A stretch of DNA of 20,000 bases. Source: Neocallimastix lanati (nom. inval.). Its lineage: Eukaryota > Neocallimastigomycota > Neocallimastigomycetes > Neocallimastigales > Neocallimastigaceae. Location: NCBI GenBank assembly GCA_016946835.1, contig JACVTC010000194.1, forward strand, positions 50,001 to 70,000, read 5' to 3'. How positions within the stretch are numbered: the stretch's first letter is position 1; every line of letters starts with the position of its first letter. The notes beneath the pieces are model-generated. The model was not told where the DNA came from. It worked only from the letters and a program-made list of their open reading frames with translations, and made no database searches. Of the stretch, positions 1-17,114 are shown piece by piece. The translations under genes and the position numbers were made by a program.

Positions 1-5378
<5,378 letters not shown>

Positions 5379-5655
5379 ATTTATTTTAAATATTGATTAA
5401 TTAAATCGATTTTTCTTAAATTAATATTTATAAAAATTAAAATGTCATACTTTTTTGAAATTTCAAATTAAATTATATAAATTATATAACTTTTTTTTTT
5501 AATTCATATAATTTATAATAATTTAACAAAATAAAAAAGAATTAAAATCTTTTAAAAATTTTTTTTTATTAAAAAGAATTTTTAATTTATATTTTATTTA
5601 AAAACGTATACATTATACTAAATACAAAATAAAATATAATAATTAAAAATGTGGA

Positions 5656-5664
5656 TTAGGGTTA
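5656..5664 (+). promoter_or_regulatory. Telomere-repeat-like word TTAGGGTTA upstream of TERT
   Basis: The nine bases match 1.5 units of the TTAGGG telomere repeat used by most fungi and animals; on the TERT coding strand they read TAACCCTAA. The word lies 278 bases upstream of the TERT start codon, in the shared divergent region. Telo-box elements of this form bind Myb-type telomere proteins (Tbf1/TRF-like) in some fungal promoters. Function here is a guess, and a one-off chance match cannot be excluded. Confidence 0.35.
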
Positions 5665-6129
5665 AAAATATACTTTTAATATAAATTATATATAAAATAT
5701 TGTCAACTAATAATCTAGAAAAAAAAAGATTTTTTAGCTGTTAAAATCAATTATTAAAGTTTAATCATTTTTATTTTATTTCAAACAATTATTTTAATCT
5801 TATTTTTAAACTTACTAACAACTTTTACAATCATCTTTATCTTAATTTAATCTTTTGCTTAGTGCTTTTTTTTTTTTTTATTTAAATTTTAAAAATAATA
5901 AAGAAAAATACACATAATTTATTATTATTATTTAATATTAAAAAGTCGTATTAATTTTTAATAAAATTGTTTTTTTATAATAAAAATGTTAATAATATTT
6001 ATAAAATAAATAATATATTATAACTAATAGAGTTTATGGTAAAACATTATTTTTTATTTTTATATAAATATTTACTAAAATATCAGATTCCTATTAATAA
6101 AACAATTTTTATTATCTAATCATATATAT

Positions 6130-6131
6130 AA

Positions 6132-6202
<71 letters not shown>
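6130..6202. repeat. (AAAT)n tetranucleotide array
   Basis: About 18 nearly perfect AAAT units stand 320 bases upstream of the FKBP start codon, between the two divergent genes. This is simple sequence with no coding content. Confidence 0.9.
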
Positions 6203-6520
6203 AAAAAGTTGAATAATTATGTTTATTAATTTTTTTTCTTTTGCCAAAAAAAAAAATCAAAAATCAAAAATAATATATTAGAGTTCAGAAATTTTCAGAA
6301 GAAGAAAAAATAAAAAAATAGAGTAAATATGTTTTTTATACACCAAATGATGATTGGTCTGTTTCTGATTTAATTCTTTAATAGATAAAAAAAAAATTTT
6401 TTTTTTTTTTTTTTTTTTAGAGAAATAGAAGGAAAAATAAATAAAATATTATAATAAAAATTAATTTTATAGTACACTAACTTATTATTATAATTTAATT
6501 TATTTTTAATTGAAATCAAG

Positions 6521-8813
6521 ATGTTCTGGGGTAAAATAATTATTTAAAATATAATTAAAATAAAATATAAAATTTATATAATATAATGGAAGAGGAAAAA
6601 AAAAGGAAAATATAAATATGATATATTATATTTTTTTTTATATTTGATGATAGAAAATTGAATTCTCCATTTACTTTTTAGAAATATTATTGAATTGAGA
6701 TGGTGTTAAACATGTTAAACAAAAAATATATGAACATACAATAAAATTTTTTAAAAGAAATATTTAATAGATTTAATAAGAAAAATTTAAAATAGAAATG
6801 GAACTATCTATCTACCAGTCTTAAACCAAGATTTATTATTAAATATTTTTTTTATAAAAAAAAAAAAAACAATGTATATTTAGGTTTAAAAATTATGCCA
6901 GGTAAGACTTATTCACAAAAAGTCGAATACCCATTCAAGGTTACTATGGTAAGTGTTATGATAAAATATTATTTAAATATTACATATTATATGGATTAAA
7001 TTAAGATTATATTTTATTTTTAAATTCAATTAAAAAAATTTTAAATCAATAATAATTTAATTTTATTTGATAAATTTTTTAAATCAATAAAATTTTTATT
7101 ATAGGCTTGTCTTGGTCAAGAACCAATTCTTGGTAGACATTGCCTTTTCGTTCGTGTTGAAGACCAAGATTATATGCTTTGTTCTCTTAACTTTGGTCAA
7201 GTAAATATTTATAAAAATTTGATAATTTTTTATGGATTGATAAATTTTCAAAAGATGAAAAATAAATTTCAAATTTGATATAATAATATAATTAAGAATT
7301 CAAGGAAAAAATATATGTGTTGATTAATGAAAAAAAAATATATATATATGTAAATATATAAATATATAAATATTACTTATTAAAAGAATGAACAACAATC
7401 CTTAAATCTTGTTTTCTCACCAGGAGAAGAAATTGTTTTCCACAGTGTTGGTAACGGGTAAATTTCATAATAATTTAATTATATATTATATAATTGTTAA
7501 TATATATTATTATTATTTTCATTAAAATAATAATAATAATAGAAATAATGATAATGATAAAATATATAATTAAATTAAAATTTATATATTTAAAATGTTT
7601 TAAAAAAAATAATAGTCCAATTTACTTAAGTGGTATGTACGATGTTGATGAAATGCTTGATGATGATGAAGATGAAGAAGATGATGAAGAATTGTTAGTA
7701 TTGAGATATAATATTTATATAAATATATAAATAAATAAATAAATATATTAATTAGACGACTTATATATATTCATTATTTAATCAAAATAGGGATGCTATG
7801 GGTATTTACCAATAATATATTCAATATTTTAATATTTTTTTTTAAAAAAAATCAAAAATCAAAATTCAATTAAAATATTCATATTATTTTTTTTTTTTTT
7901 TTGCTATCGTATATTGAAATATTATTTTAAAAATATATAATACAGATGAAGATGAAGTATGCCTATTTAAATGTTTAAATATTTGTATTGTTTTTATATA
8001 TATAAATATTTTTTAAAAAAATTATTAATCGAAAATATATATATATATATTGATTAAAATTTTATAGGAAGAAGAAGAAGAAGAAGAAAATGAAGAAGGT
8101 ATAAATTATATAAAATTAATATTCATATTTTAAATTTATTTAAAAAAAATATTAAAATAACAAAAAAAAAATTTTTTTTTTCATTATTAAATTTATATAT
8201 AAATAATATAGAATTAAAGGCTGAAGCTAAGGTAAATTAAATAATTTTTAATCATAAAGAAATAATTATCTTCTTATACTCTCAATGTTTTTGAATTGGA
8301 ATTCTCTTTTATTTTCTTTTACCTTTTTTTTTTTAGTATTTATTTAAATATTAATATTGAAAGATCATGTTATATTATAATGTTATGAAAGTAAAAAAAA
8401 AAAAAAAAAATAATAATAATAAAAATATATGATAAAAAAATTGAGTAGCAGGATGTTGGATATATTATCTTGCAAGAAATATTATTCGTATTATATATAT
8501 CCATAGTTATTTATTTATATATAATATAATCTTTTTTCCTTTTTTTTTTTAAAAAAAAAAAAAGAAAAAAATTAATTTAAAATGGAAGCAAATGAAATGT
8601 TAACAAATGTTAACAAAACAATATATATATATATATATATATTTTTTTTTTATAAAAAATAATAATTTATTAAATATGAGCTATATTAATTATAGTAAAT
8701 TATAAATATTTGGAAAATAATTTAAAAATTAAAAATTAAATAAAAGTGAAAAAAAAAAAAAAAAGTACATTATTCAAAATATGAAATTATTGAAATATTA
8801 AAAATTTTACTGT

Positions 8814-8848
<35 letters not shown>

Positions 8849-9875
8849 ATAATTTCACTTATCATATATATATATTATTTCTATTTATATTTAAATGAAT
8901 AAAAGAAAATAATTATAATGAATGAAAATTAATAAAAAAAAAAATTTTTTTTTCTTTTTTTACATATTTTTAATTAATTATATCTCCAGAAGGCTACTGC
9001 TAAGAAGGCTGAAAAGAAGGTTGAAAAGAAGGTTACTATTAAGGAAGAAAAGAAGGCTTCTGCTAAGGAGGAAAAGAAGGTTGAAAAGAAAACCCCAGTT
9101 AAGGCTGAAAAAAAGACTGAAAAGAAGGCAGAACCAGCTGCTACTGAAAAGACTCCAAAGAAGAAGACTCTTCAAAATGGTTTAGTTATTGAAGATATTA
9201 CTGTTGGTACTGGTGCTAAGGCTAAGGCCGGTAAGAGAGTTGGTGTTCGTTACATTGGTAGATTAGCCAAGAATGGTAAAGTTTTCGATCAAAATACTAA
9301 GGGTGCTGTCTTTAAATTCAACCTTGGTAAGGGTGAAGTTATTAAGGGTTGGGATCTTGGTGTTAACGGTATGAACGTTGGTGGTGTTCGTCGTTTAACT
9401 ATTCCATCTAACTTAGCCTACGGTTCTCGTGGTGCTCCACCAGATATTCCACCAAACTCTACTCTTGTAAGTATTTAAATATTTTTTTTTTTTTTTTTAT
9501 TTTTAAATTTTTTTTTGCCTTTTTTTTTTTTTTATTTATTTATTATTTTTTTATTATTATTAATTATTATTTTCAGAAATGAATATAACATTATATTATA
9601 TTATTTATCATTATTTATATATTATATATTTTAATAATAATATTTATTAACAATTTTTATTCTTATTATTTTTTATTCTAATTATTGATATATTAAAAAA
9701 TATATATATATATAAATATATCATATTGATAATTATAATTATCCTATTTCATTTAAACAATTCTTTACCACTACAAATTAATTGTTATTTAATAATATTA
9801 CTATTTAAATTTATTATGTATTAAATGTAAATATTTTAGATCTTTGAAGTTAAAATGATGACTGTTGGAAAGTAA
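6521..9875 (+). CDS. Nuclear FKBP-type prolyl isomerase with nucleoplasmin-like domain, 11 exons, complete
   Basis: Peptidyl-prolyl cis-trans isomerase of the Fpr3/Fpr4 and FKBP39 type, which act as nuclear and nucleolar histone chaperones. Exons: 6521-6530, 6884-6948, 7105-7200, 7387-7457, 7616-7693, 7791-7801, 7946-7956, 8068-8098, 8212-8231, 8990-9466, 9840-9875. They total 906 bases, 301 residues plus TAA, all junctions in phase. Domains: nucleoplasmin-like fold 1-90 ([13 protein letters not shown] start, GPIYLSGMY at 81-89); acidic tract about 91-125 (E115-E121 is pure Glu); lysine-rich linker 130-190 with AEKKVEKK-type repeats, likely nuclear-targeting; FKBP domain 193-301. The FKBP12 pocket is fully kept: Y219, F230, D231, F241, V248, I249, W252, Y275, F292, so activity and FK506 binding are expected. 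AAG-rich codon choice suggests high expression. The MFWG start is typical of the family and fixes the 10-base first coding exon. Shorter than yeast Fpr3/4 (about 400 residues). Confidence 0.95.
8232..8989 (+). other. Long intron 9 of the FKBP gene
   Basis: At 758 bases this is by far the longest FKBP intron, running from donor GTAAAT to acceptor CTCCAG. It separates the acidic-tract microexons from the large exon that carries the lysine-rich linker and FKBP domain. It contains several A and T runs and a patch of more complex sequence at about 8440-8520. I looked for box C/D snoRNA motifs and saw none that paired. A frame starting ATG at 8583 is short and low-complexity. Confidence 0.75.
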
Positions 9876-9940
9876 ATGAAATAATAAATGACTTTTTTTT
9901 AATTTATTTATTAAATTTTTTTTTTTTTAAAAAAAAGAAT

Positions 9941-9971
<31 letters not shown>

Positions 9972-10227
9972 TTCATTTTTTTGTTTGATCTTTTAATATT
10001 TATTATAATTATCATTTTTATTATTATTAATATTAATTAATAATATTATTATTTATTAATTGTTATTATTAATAAATTAAACTTTTTTTTTTTTAATGAT
10101 TTTTATAATAATTTGTAATATCACAATAATTTATCCAATTCATTCATTTTTTTTTTTTTTTATATATATATATATTTTTTTTTATTTATATTAACACACC
10201 TTAAATACATTAATTTATAAATAAAGA

Positions 10228-10262
<35 letters not shown>

Positions 10263-10896
10263 TTTTATAAAATATAAAATTATCCATAACTATTTCCATT
10301 TTATTATACATATAATAATATTTTTTACTTTTTATTAAAAAAAAATATTTATATATTTATATTTTTTTATTATTATTATTATTTTAACTTGATTAAATTA
10401 TATATATATATATATATATATATAAAGAATAGATTAGTCCATAGAAAAAGATAATAATAATAATAATAAAAAAGATTTATGTTGTTATAAATATTTTTTT
10501 ATTTACAATAATAAAATATATAAAAAATATATATAAAATATATATATATTTATTTTTTATTTTTAGATTTTTTTTTTTAAAATGGTGATCATTGATGACT
10601 ACCAATTGTATCTACATTAAGTTTAGAAGTTTTTTTTTTATTTATAAAATCTTTTGAACTAAAGTTTCATTTTTTTTATTTATATTAAATATTAAATATC
10701 TATAATAATTTAAAAGTAATTTTTTTTTTTATATTTTATATATTTTATATTTTATATATTTTATATATATATTTTTTTAAAAAAAAAAAAAAACGTTTTT
10801 AATATAAAATAATTTGGAAAGAAAATAAAAAAAAAAAAAAACTTTTTGTTTTTTTGATTTAATATTTTAATTAATTATTAATAATAAATCAAGAAT

Positions 10897-10927
<31 letters not shown>

Positions 10928-11570
10928 ATATTTATATCTATTTGTTTTCATATATAAATTTAAAACTATTTTTTTTATATATATATAGTATGGATAAATC
11001 ATAGTTAAGATTCATTTTAAAATACTACATACACACACACAATATCTTTTCTTCTATAGTATTTATTTTTATTCATTTAAATTAATTGACCCTAATACAA
11101 TTTAAATTTTTAACGATTATTATTATTTTATAATCTTTTAACTTTATCTATTAATATTTATATATATTTTTTTTTAAAAATAAATTTTTTTGAATATTTT
11201 TTTTTTTTTAATATTATTAAAAATTAATACAATAAGCAATAGACAAAAAAAAAAAAATCATTGAAAATTTATTTTTAAGATTTTCAAATAAAAATATTCA
11301 ATATTACTTTTTTTTTTTTATTTAAAATAATAAATCTATATATCATTTTAATTACTTTTTTTTTTTATTATTATTATCTTTTTCTATAGATTAATCTAAA
11401 GTTAAAAAATAATAATAAAATTATATATATATATATATAAATTTTTATTAAAATAATTGCCACTTCTACGATTTTCTTTATTATTTTTTTTTTTTTTGAA
11501 GAAATAAATGAATAAAAAAAAAAATTTCTTTTTAATTAATATATAATATGATAATCATTTTAATATTATA

Positions 11571-11679
11571 AAAAATTTAAATCATCACAAGAATACTTTA
11601 ATTAATCTCAATTTTTTTTTTTTTTAAGTATTCTTATGATTATTTAAATTTTTAGAATCATTAAATAAAAATTGAGATT
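11571..11679. repeat. Imperfect hairpin with loop that pairs downstream (pseudoknot topology)
   Basis: Arms 11571-11598 and 11626-11653 are reverse complements at 26 of 28 positions around a 27-base loop. Thirteen loop bases (11604-11616, aatctcaattttt) are a perfect reverse complement of 11667-11679, just past the hairpin. The order A-B-A'-B' is that of an H-type pseudoknot on either strand, with T-rich connecting sequence. The 13-base third loop is too short to span all 28 stem pairs, so both stems could not form fully at once. It may be a decayed inverted-repeat transposon, an RNA structure, or chance in AT-rich DNA. Confidence 0.5.
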
Positions 11680-14342
11680 CATTTGAAGTAATAAAATTAT
11701 ATATTTTATATATTTTATATATTTTATATTCATAATCCATTATTATTATTATTTATTGGTGGTTAGAAAGCGTCTAATGAAATTTCGAGTAAATAAAAAA
11801 AAAATTAATTTGGATTTTTCCTAAAAAAGTTGTATCATTCTAATTGGTGACATTGTTTCATAAAATAAATAAGTAAATAAATAAAGGTTGCATAGTCATA
11901 ATTTTAATAAATTATTATAGAATTAGTTTTATTTTATTTTATTTTTTTTTATTTTATTTTATTTTATTATTATTATTATTATTTATTACTACCTTATTTA
12001 TTTATTTATTTATTACTACCTTATTCAAAAAAGGTTAAATTGTATTATTTACATTATTTAGAAAAGCAAAACACATGTTTTTTTTTTTTTTTGTGGCATA
12101 TTCAATTAAACTAAAGATATTCACAAATTAAATATAGAACATAATAAAAGTAAAATTAAAAAATAAAAGTTAAAAGATAAAAATAAAATTTGTGATAAAA
12201 ATAAAAGTCTAATAGATAAAAATGAAAAAAAAAAAAAAAAAATAATTAAGACTAATTAAATATATAATAATATAAATATTTCAAATTTAGAGAAAAGATC
12301 TTTTAGCTATTAAAAATATATATTAAAGATATATATGTTAATTGTTTTAATACAAAATATATTTTCATTAGAATATTAATTTTCGTATTATTATTATTAT
12401 TATTATTATTATTTTTATTTTTAAAGTTTAGAAATATCTGAATATCATTAATTAAATTCAAAAAAAAAAATAAAAAATAAAAAATAAAAAATAAAAAATA
12501 ATAATTATCATGACCATTGTTGTTTCATGTATATTTCTTCTTTTTCCATTTTGTTATTAAAAATGATTAATTATTTTAATAATTTCTTCTTTCATATAAA
12601 ATTTGATTATTACTTTTGAATGTATTAAAAAATATAATATATATAATATATTATATATATTATAAATAAAAGAAGTATTCCTTAATGATATAATTTTTAA
12701 ATCTATACTTAAATAAATATTCTTTAAAAATATATACTAATTTAGATATATTAAATTTATTTATTTAAAAATTTATATATTTTAATATATCATAATTTAT
12801 TATTAATAATAAAAATAACAACAATATTAATAAATAATAAAAAATAATCAATAATCAATAATATTTATTTAGTTAAAAATTTTAATTTTAATATTTATTA
12901 TTTTTAATAAATTTTTATTAAACTAATACATAAAATAAATGTATATCATATGATTCAATTTCAATTTAATAATAATAATAAATAAAATAACTAAATCTAT
13001 AGTAAAATTTATATAATATATAAATATCAAATTTATAATAGATAATATTAAAGATATAATTACTAATAAAGATATGGATACTTTATCATAAGAGGTAAGT
13101 TTTTATCTCTTTATAGAAATAATTATTGATTATAAATAAGCCAAATAAAAAAAAAATTATATTAATAAATTCAAAAGCTAAAATAATAGGGTAATAAAAA
13201 ATCAGGAATACAAAATTTATAAAGAAAGGAAATGAAATATATATAATTAAAATGTTACAATAAACCAGAATAGAAATTGAAATTATTAAAAGTATTTAAA
13301 AAAAAAAATAAAATTTCTTCTCAGTTTTAGTTATTTCTACATATTTAAAATTTTAGTATATGAAATGAAAATAAAAAAAAAAAAAAATTTGTTTGGATAT
13401 TTTCTTTTTGTTTATTGAATAATATATATGCATTAACATTACATGTATATATAATTAAAGAAATTTAATTGCATAAATGATAGTATTAAAAGTAAATACA
13501 AATCAAATATTTTATTTTATAGGAAATTATTAATAAAAGTAATATTTTATTAATGTGGTTTATCAAAAAAAAAAAAAAGTATATTTATTAATTATTTTAT
13601 TAAAATAGAAATAATGCATCCATATTTGATAATTGATAAGTGATTTTTAATTTTATTTTTTAAGCAATTATTATTCTACTAAGAAATGATAATAATATAA
13701 AACATTTTAATCATATTTTTTTTATAATCTTTTTTTTTTTTTTTTCTATCTAATTTTAATGATAGTATATATATTTTTGATATTGCATATTAAAACTAAT
13801 AAAGAAAAAAAGGAAAATTACAAAAAAAAATTTTTTTTATTTAGTGGTTTATATCAAAAAAGATAAAGATAAAATGGTATGTTTATTATTATTATTACTA
13901 TAATTACATAATAATAAATATAAAATTATACTAGTTTAAAAAGATTAGGACATTTTTTATTTTTCTGATGAAAATTTATTTATATAGAATTAAGCTCGTA
14001 AAAACTTTATTTATTAATACATTTTTTCTTAAGAATAAATGAAAAACTTAGATAGTGGAAACCTTTCTATATTTATACTAATGAATCCTTATTATTTACA
14101 TCAAGTTTTACTAATAAAAAATATTGTAATTGTTTTTTTTTATATTATACAAGTTTGGTAAAATCAAAACAGATATATATTGTAATAGTATATATAATAA
14201 AATGAAAATTTTAATTTATAATATTTTAATAAAAAAAATTAATTTAAAAGATACATTTTATTTGGTAAAAATTAAACAAAAAATAGTTAAGAATATATTC
14301 AACCAATAAAATCAATGAAGAAAAATTTATTTATAAAATTAT

Positions 14343-14629
14343 AATAAATAATATATAATATATAATATATAATATACAATATATAATATATAATATATAA
14401 TATATATTATACAATATATAATAAATAATAAATAATAAATAATAAATAATAAATAATAAATAATAAATAATAAATAATAAATAATAAAGAATAAATAATA
14501 AAGAATAAAGAATAAAGAATAAAGAATAAAGAATAAAGAATAAAGAATAAAGAATAAATAATAAATAATAAATAATATATAATATATAATAAATAATAAA
14601 TAATAAATAATAAATTATAAATTATAAAT
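14343..14629. repeat. Heptamer satellite, 41 units in constant phase
   Basis: Forty-one consecutive 7-base units occur without a single phase slip. The unit is AATAWAK-like and appears in blocks: AATATAT at the left, a run of AATAAAT, nine AATAAAG units (14483-14489 and 14497-14552), then AATAAAT and AATATAT again, ending in TATAAAT. Almost all variation is at positions 5 and 7, and one unit is ATTATAC. Many units contain AATAAA, the polyadenylation hexamer, on the plus strand. No flanking gene uses it as a coding repeat. Confidence 0.9.
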
Positions 14630-15456
14630 ATTTAATAATAAATAATAAATATTTAATATAATAATTAATATATATATATAGGATTTTTTTTTTTTTTTTT
14701 TTTTTGCTTTTTAAAATTATCTATATGTATATTTCCAATCATCCTTAGAATAAACATATAATGAATATTTAAATATAGTAAGCAAATATAGAAAATTTTT
14801 CAAATGCTCTAAATAAAAGTTTAATAGAATTATCCATTATAATAATTAAAACTTATTTTTTACTCTTAAAATATAAAAATGTGAAAAAATTTTTTTTATT
14901 AAATGAATTAATGTTAATGGTTTTCTTTCAATTGCTTATTTTAAAATAGGAAACCTTGCTTTCAATAAATTATATAAAAATGATAGTGCAATTATATTAA
15001 TTAGAATTAGAATTGAGGATTCAGACTTTGATAATAATTAAAATTTTTTTTTACTATCACAATAATTTCATTATTAATTTGAATAAAAATTATTATTTAT
15101 TATAGTTTATAATTTAAATTTAGTTTTTTTTTTAAGATTAATATTTTTTGCTATGTAAAGTATTTTGTTGGTAAATGATATGTGTAGTAATCAGATAATC
15201 AAAATGAATAAACAAGAAGAGAATATTTTATATAATAATCAAAATTAAAATTAGATAAATTCATATATAAAAAGAAAAAAATTTTATTTACTTGGTTTAG
15301 AGAAAAAAGAAAAAAAGAAGATAAAGGAAATTTTTATTATTATTTTTTCTAAATTATAGTTACTATAATTTTTTATTTTTTAAAAAAAGGACACATAAAT
15401 TAAAAAGAGATACTAAACTTTATCCTCTAACCATTTATAAGTTCTAATCTTTTTTG

Positions 15457-15676
15457 AAAGGGTGTTGGGCATTTCGCCAAATTGAAAATTATTAAATAAA
15501 TAAATAAATAAATCAATAAATAAAATTAAATATTATTAATATCGCATAAAAACAATTTTAAAAAAAATATATTTTGAATTAGTATTTATTTATTTATTCA
15601 TTTATTTATATCAATACTCTACTTGTCGAAATGCAACCTGGCGAAAAGCAATTTGGGGAAATGCAACTCTCCCTTT
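15457..15676. mobile_element. MITE-like element, 220 bases with 28-base terminal inverted repeats
   Basis: Left end 15457-15484 (AAAGGG...GGGCATTTCGCCAAATTG) and right end 15649-15676 (CAATTTGGGGAAATGCAAC...CCCTTT) are imperfect inverted repeats. They share AAAGGG at the outside and GCATTTC-CCAAATTG inside. The middle is also partly self-complementary: AAAT units on the left face ATTT units on the right. A second copy of GAAATGCAAC at 15628-15637 makes the right side partly duplicated. There is no transposase, so it would be a non-autonomous element. No clear target-site duplication was found, since the flanks are simple T- and A-rich sequence. Confidence 0.6.
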
Positions 15677-16587
15677 TGAAATATTAATGATTGTTAATAT
15701 TTTTATTACTTTTTTCTTTATTATATTATAATTTTTTTTTTTTTAAATAAGTCTTTCAGTGTAATGATTTATTATTAGTATTTTATATTCCTTATTTATA
15801 TTATTAATTTAGTGATATTGATTGTTATAATGATGATAATAATTTTTTACATAAAATAGTAATACCAATAGTTCATTTATCATAATAACTTCACATTATG
15901 TGATTATTTGTTTTTCGTTGTTTAAAAGTACATAACCCTTTTAATTAATGATCATATCATTTATTAAAATTATTAATAATAAATAGTATAATAAAAATAA
16001 TAAATAAATAGTTATTCATTATTATTTATTATATAGGGTAATATAACCATTTCAATATATAATTATTCTATTTAATACTTATAAATAATAATATCAAATA
16101 TATTATTATTTTATAAATTCTGTACTTCCATATTCTTAATAATTGTTTATTAAGTTTGAGACTCTTTTATACTCATAATTTAATTTATTTAATTGAAAAT
16201 CTATATTACATAGATATATTAAATTATATTTTAATAAAGGTATCTATTTTATCTATTTATATACTTTATATATTTTTTATCATTTAAACTTAGATTTCCA
16301 AAGTTAATTTAATCTATTATTATTATTTTTTTTTTAATATGATAATATTTAATTTTAATTTTTTTTTTTTCTAATATTTTATTTTACTTATCAATTATAA
16401 ACAATATATTGCTATTATATTGGTAAATATATTAAATAAATAAATAATAAATAAGGAATATATATGTATTTAAAAGTATATTGAATTGATGGAGTATCTT
16501 ATCTTCAACTTTATTTTTTATAAATTATATATTGTTGTATATATCATAATGTATTATATTAAATTGTATTACATTTAATTTATTTTG

Positions 16588-16621
<34 letters not shown>

Positions 16622-16789
16622 GTTATGAAAGTTTTGGTTCGCTGGTTGAAATTTTTTATTATACGCATTATTTTAATAATATAATTCTTTTGAATTTAAT
16701 TAAGTAGAACTAAATGTATATTATATAATATATTAAATATATATTACAAAATCAATTTCATTATAATAAAAATTTATAATAAATATAAA

Positions 16790-16925
16790 ATAATAATAAG
16801 AACATTTACTAAGAAATAAATAAATAATAAATAATAAGACGAGCATTAATTAATAGATAATAAATAATAAATAAATAAATAAATAATACTAATAATAAGA
16901 GCATTTATTAATAAACAATTAATAA
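16790..16925. repeat. Three decayed copies of an AT-rich direct repeat
   Basis: Three similar stretches each contain AATAATAAGA followed by a CATTTA/GCATTA core and a TTAATAA-like tail (starting near 16793, 16832 and 16890). They are separated by AAAT units. The similarity is visible by eye but weak, and alignment is needed to confirm common origin. Confidence 0.4.
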
Positions 16926-17114
16926 TAATAAAAGAATATATCATTATAAAATATTATTTTTTTTAAAAAAAAATAAATTTAATAATATAAATATATTGTT
17001 GGTATAAGAAAAAAGTTGTATATATTTTACTATTATAAAATAATGTAAAAAAAAATAATACTATTGAAGTATAAAATAAAAAAAAAGATAAGAGTTTAAA
17101 GAAATTAAATCATA

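Larger units (their letters stand above)
5379..6520. promoter_or_regulatory. Shared head-to-head upstream region of TERT and FKBP genes
   Basis: The 1,142 bases between the two divergent start codons contain no open frame of note. They must hold both promoters and both 5' untranslated regions. I see no clear TATA position because the whole region is TA-rich. Contents: a telomere-like word at 5656-5664, an AAAT tetranucleotide array at 6130-6202, and an A9/T22 block near 6388-6418. A short open frame beginning at 6330 (14 codons) is not supported by anything. The promoter role is inferred from gene layout alone. Confidence 0.6.

Noticed and set aside
7494-7730. Plus-strand frame of 78 codons covering [12 protein letters not shown].
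   Set aside because: It contains FKBP exon 5 but starts and ends in intron sequence; the spliced model explains it.
8583-8700. ATG-led frame [12 protein letters not shown] in FKBP intron 9, possible alternative first exon.
   Set aside because: After 12 residues it becomes TA-repeat-coded Tyr/Ile and poly-Phe, with no donor leading into exon 10.
8922-9185. Arg/Leu/Lys-rich plus-strand frame and a Leu/Ser-rich minus-strand frame over the same bases.
   Set aside because: Both are shadows of the lysine-rich AAG-coded linker of FKBP exon 10 in other frames.
10600-10665. Minus-strand peptide-like stretch ending KLNVDTIGSHQ and stop, possible last exon of an unseen gene.
   Set aside because: About 22 codons only, and I found no further exons to its right that join in phase.
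14040-14150. Minus-strand frame with LLVKLDVNNKDSLV and stop.
   Set aside because: Short, no Met or flanking exons; this length is common by chance in Asn/Lys/Leu-codon-rich AT sequence.
14343-14629. Repeat array considered as a CRISPR or telomere-type array.
   Set aside because: The units are contiguous 7-mers without spacers and contain no G-rich telomere unit; this is an AT satellite in eukaryotic DNA.
16620-16680. ATG frame MKVLVRWLKFF and a GGTTCGCTGG word suggesting a tRNA T-arm.
   Set aside because: The frame has 19 codons and no paired acceptor, D or anticodon stem can be formed around the GGTTC word.
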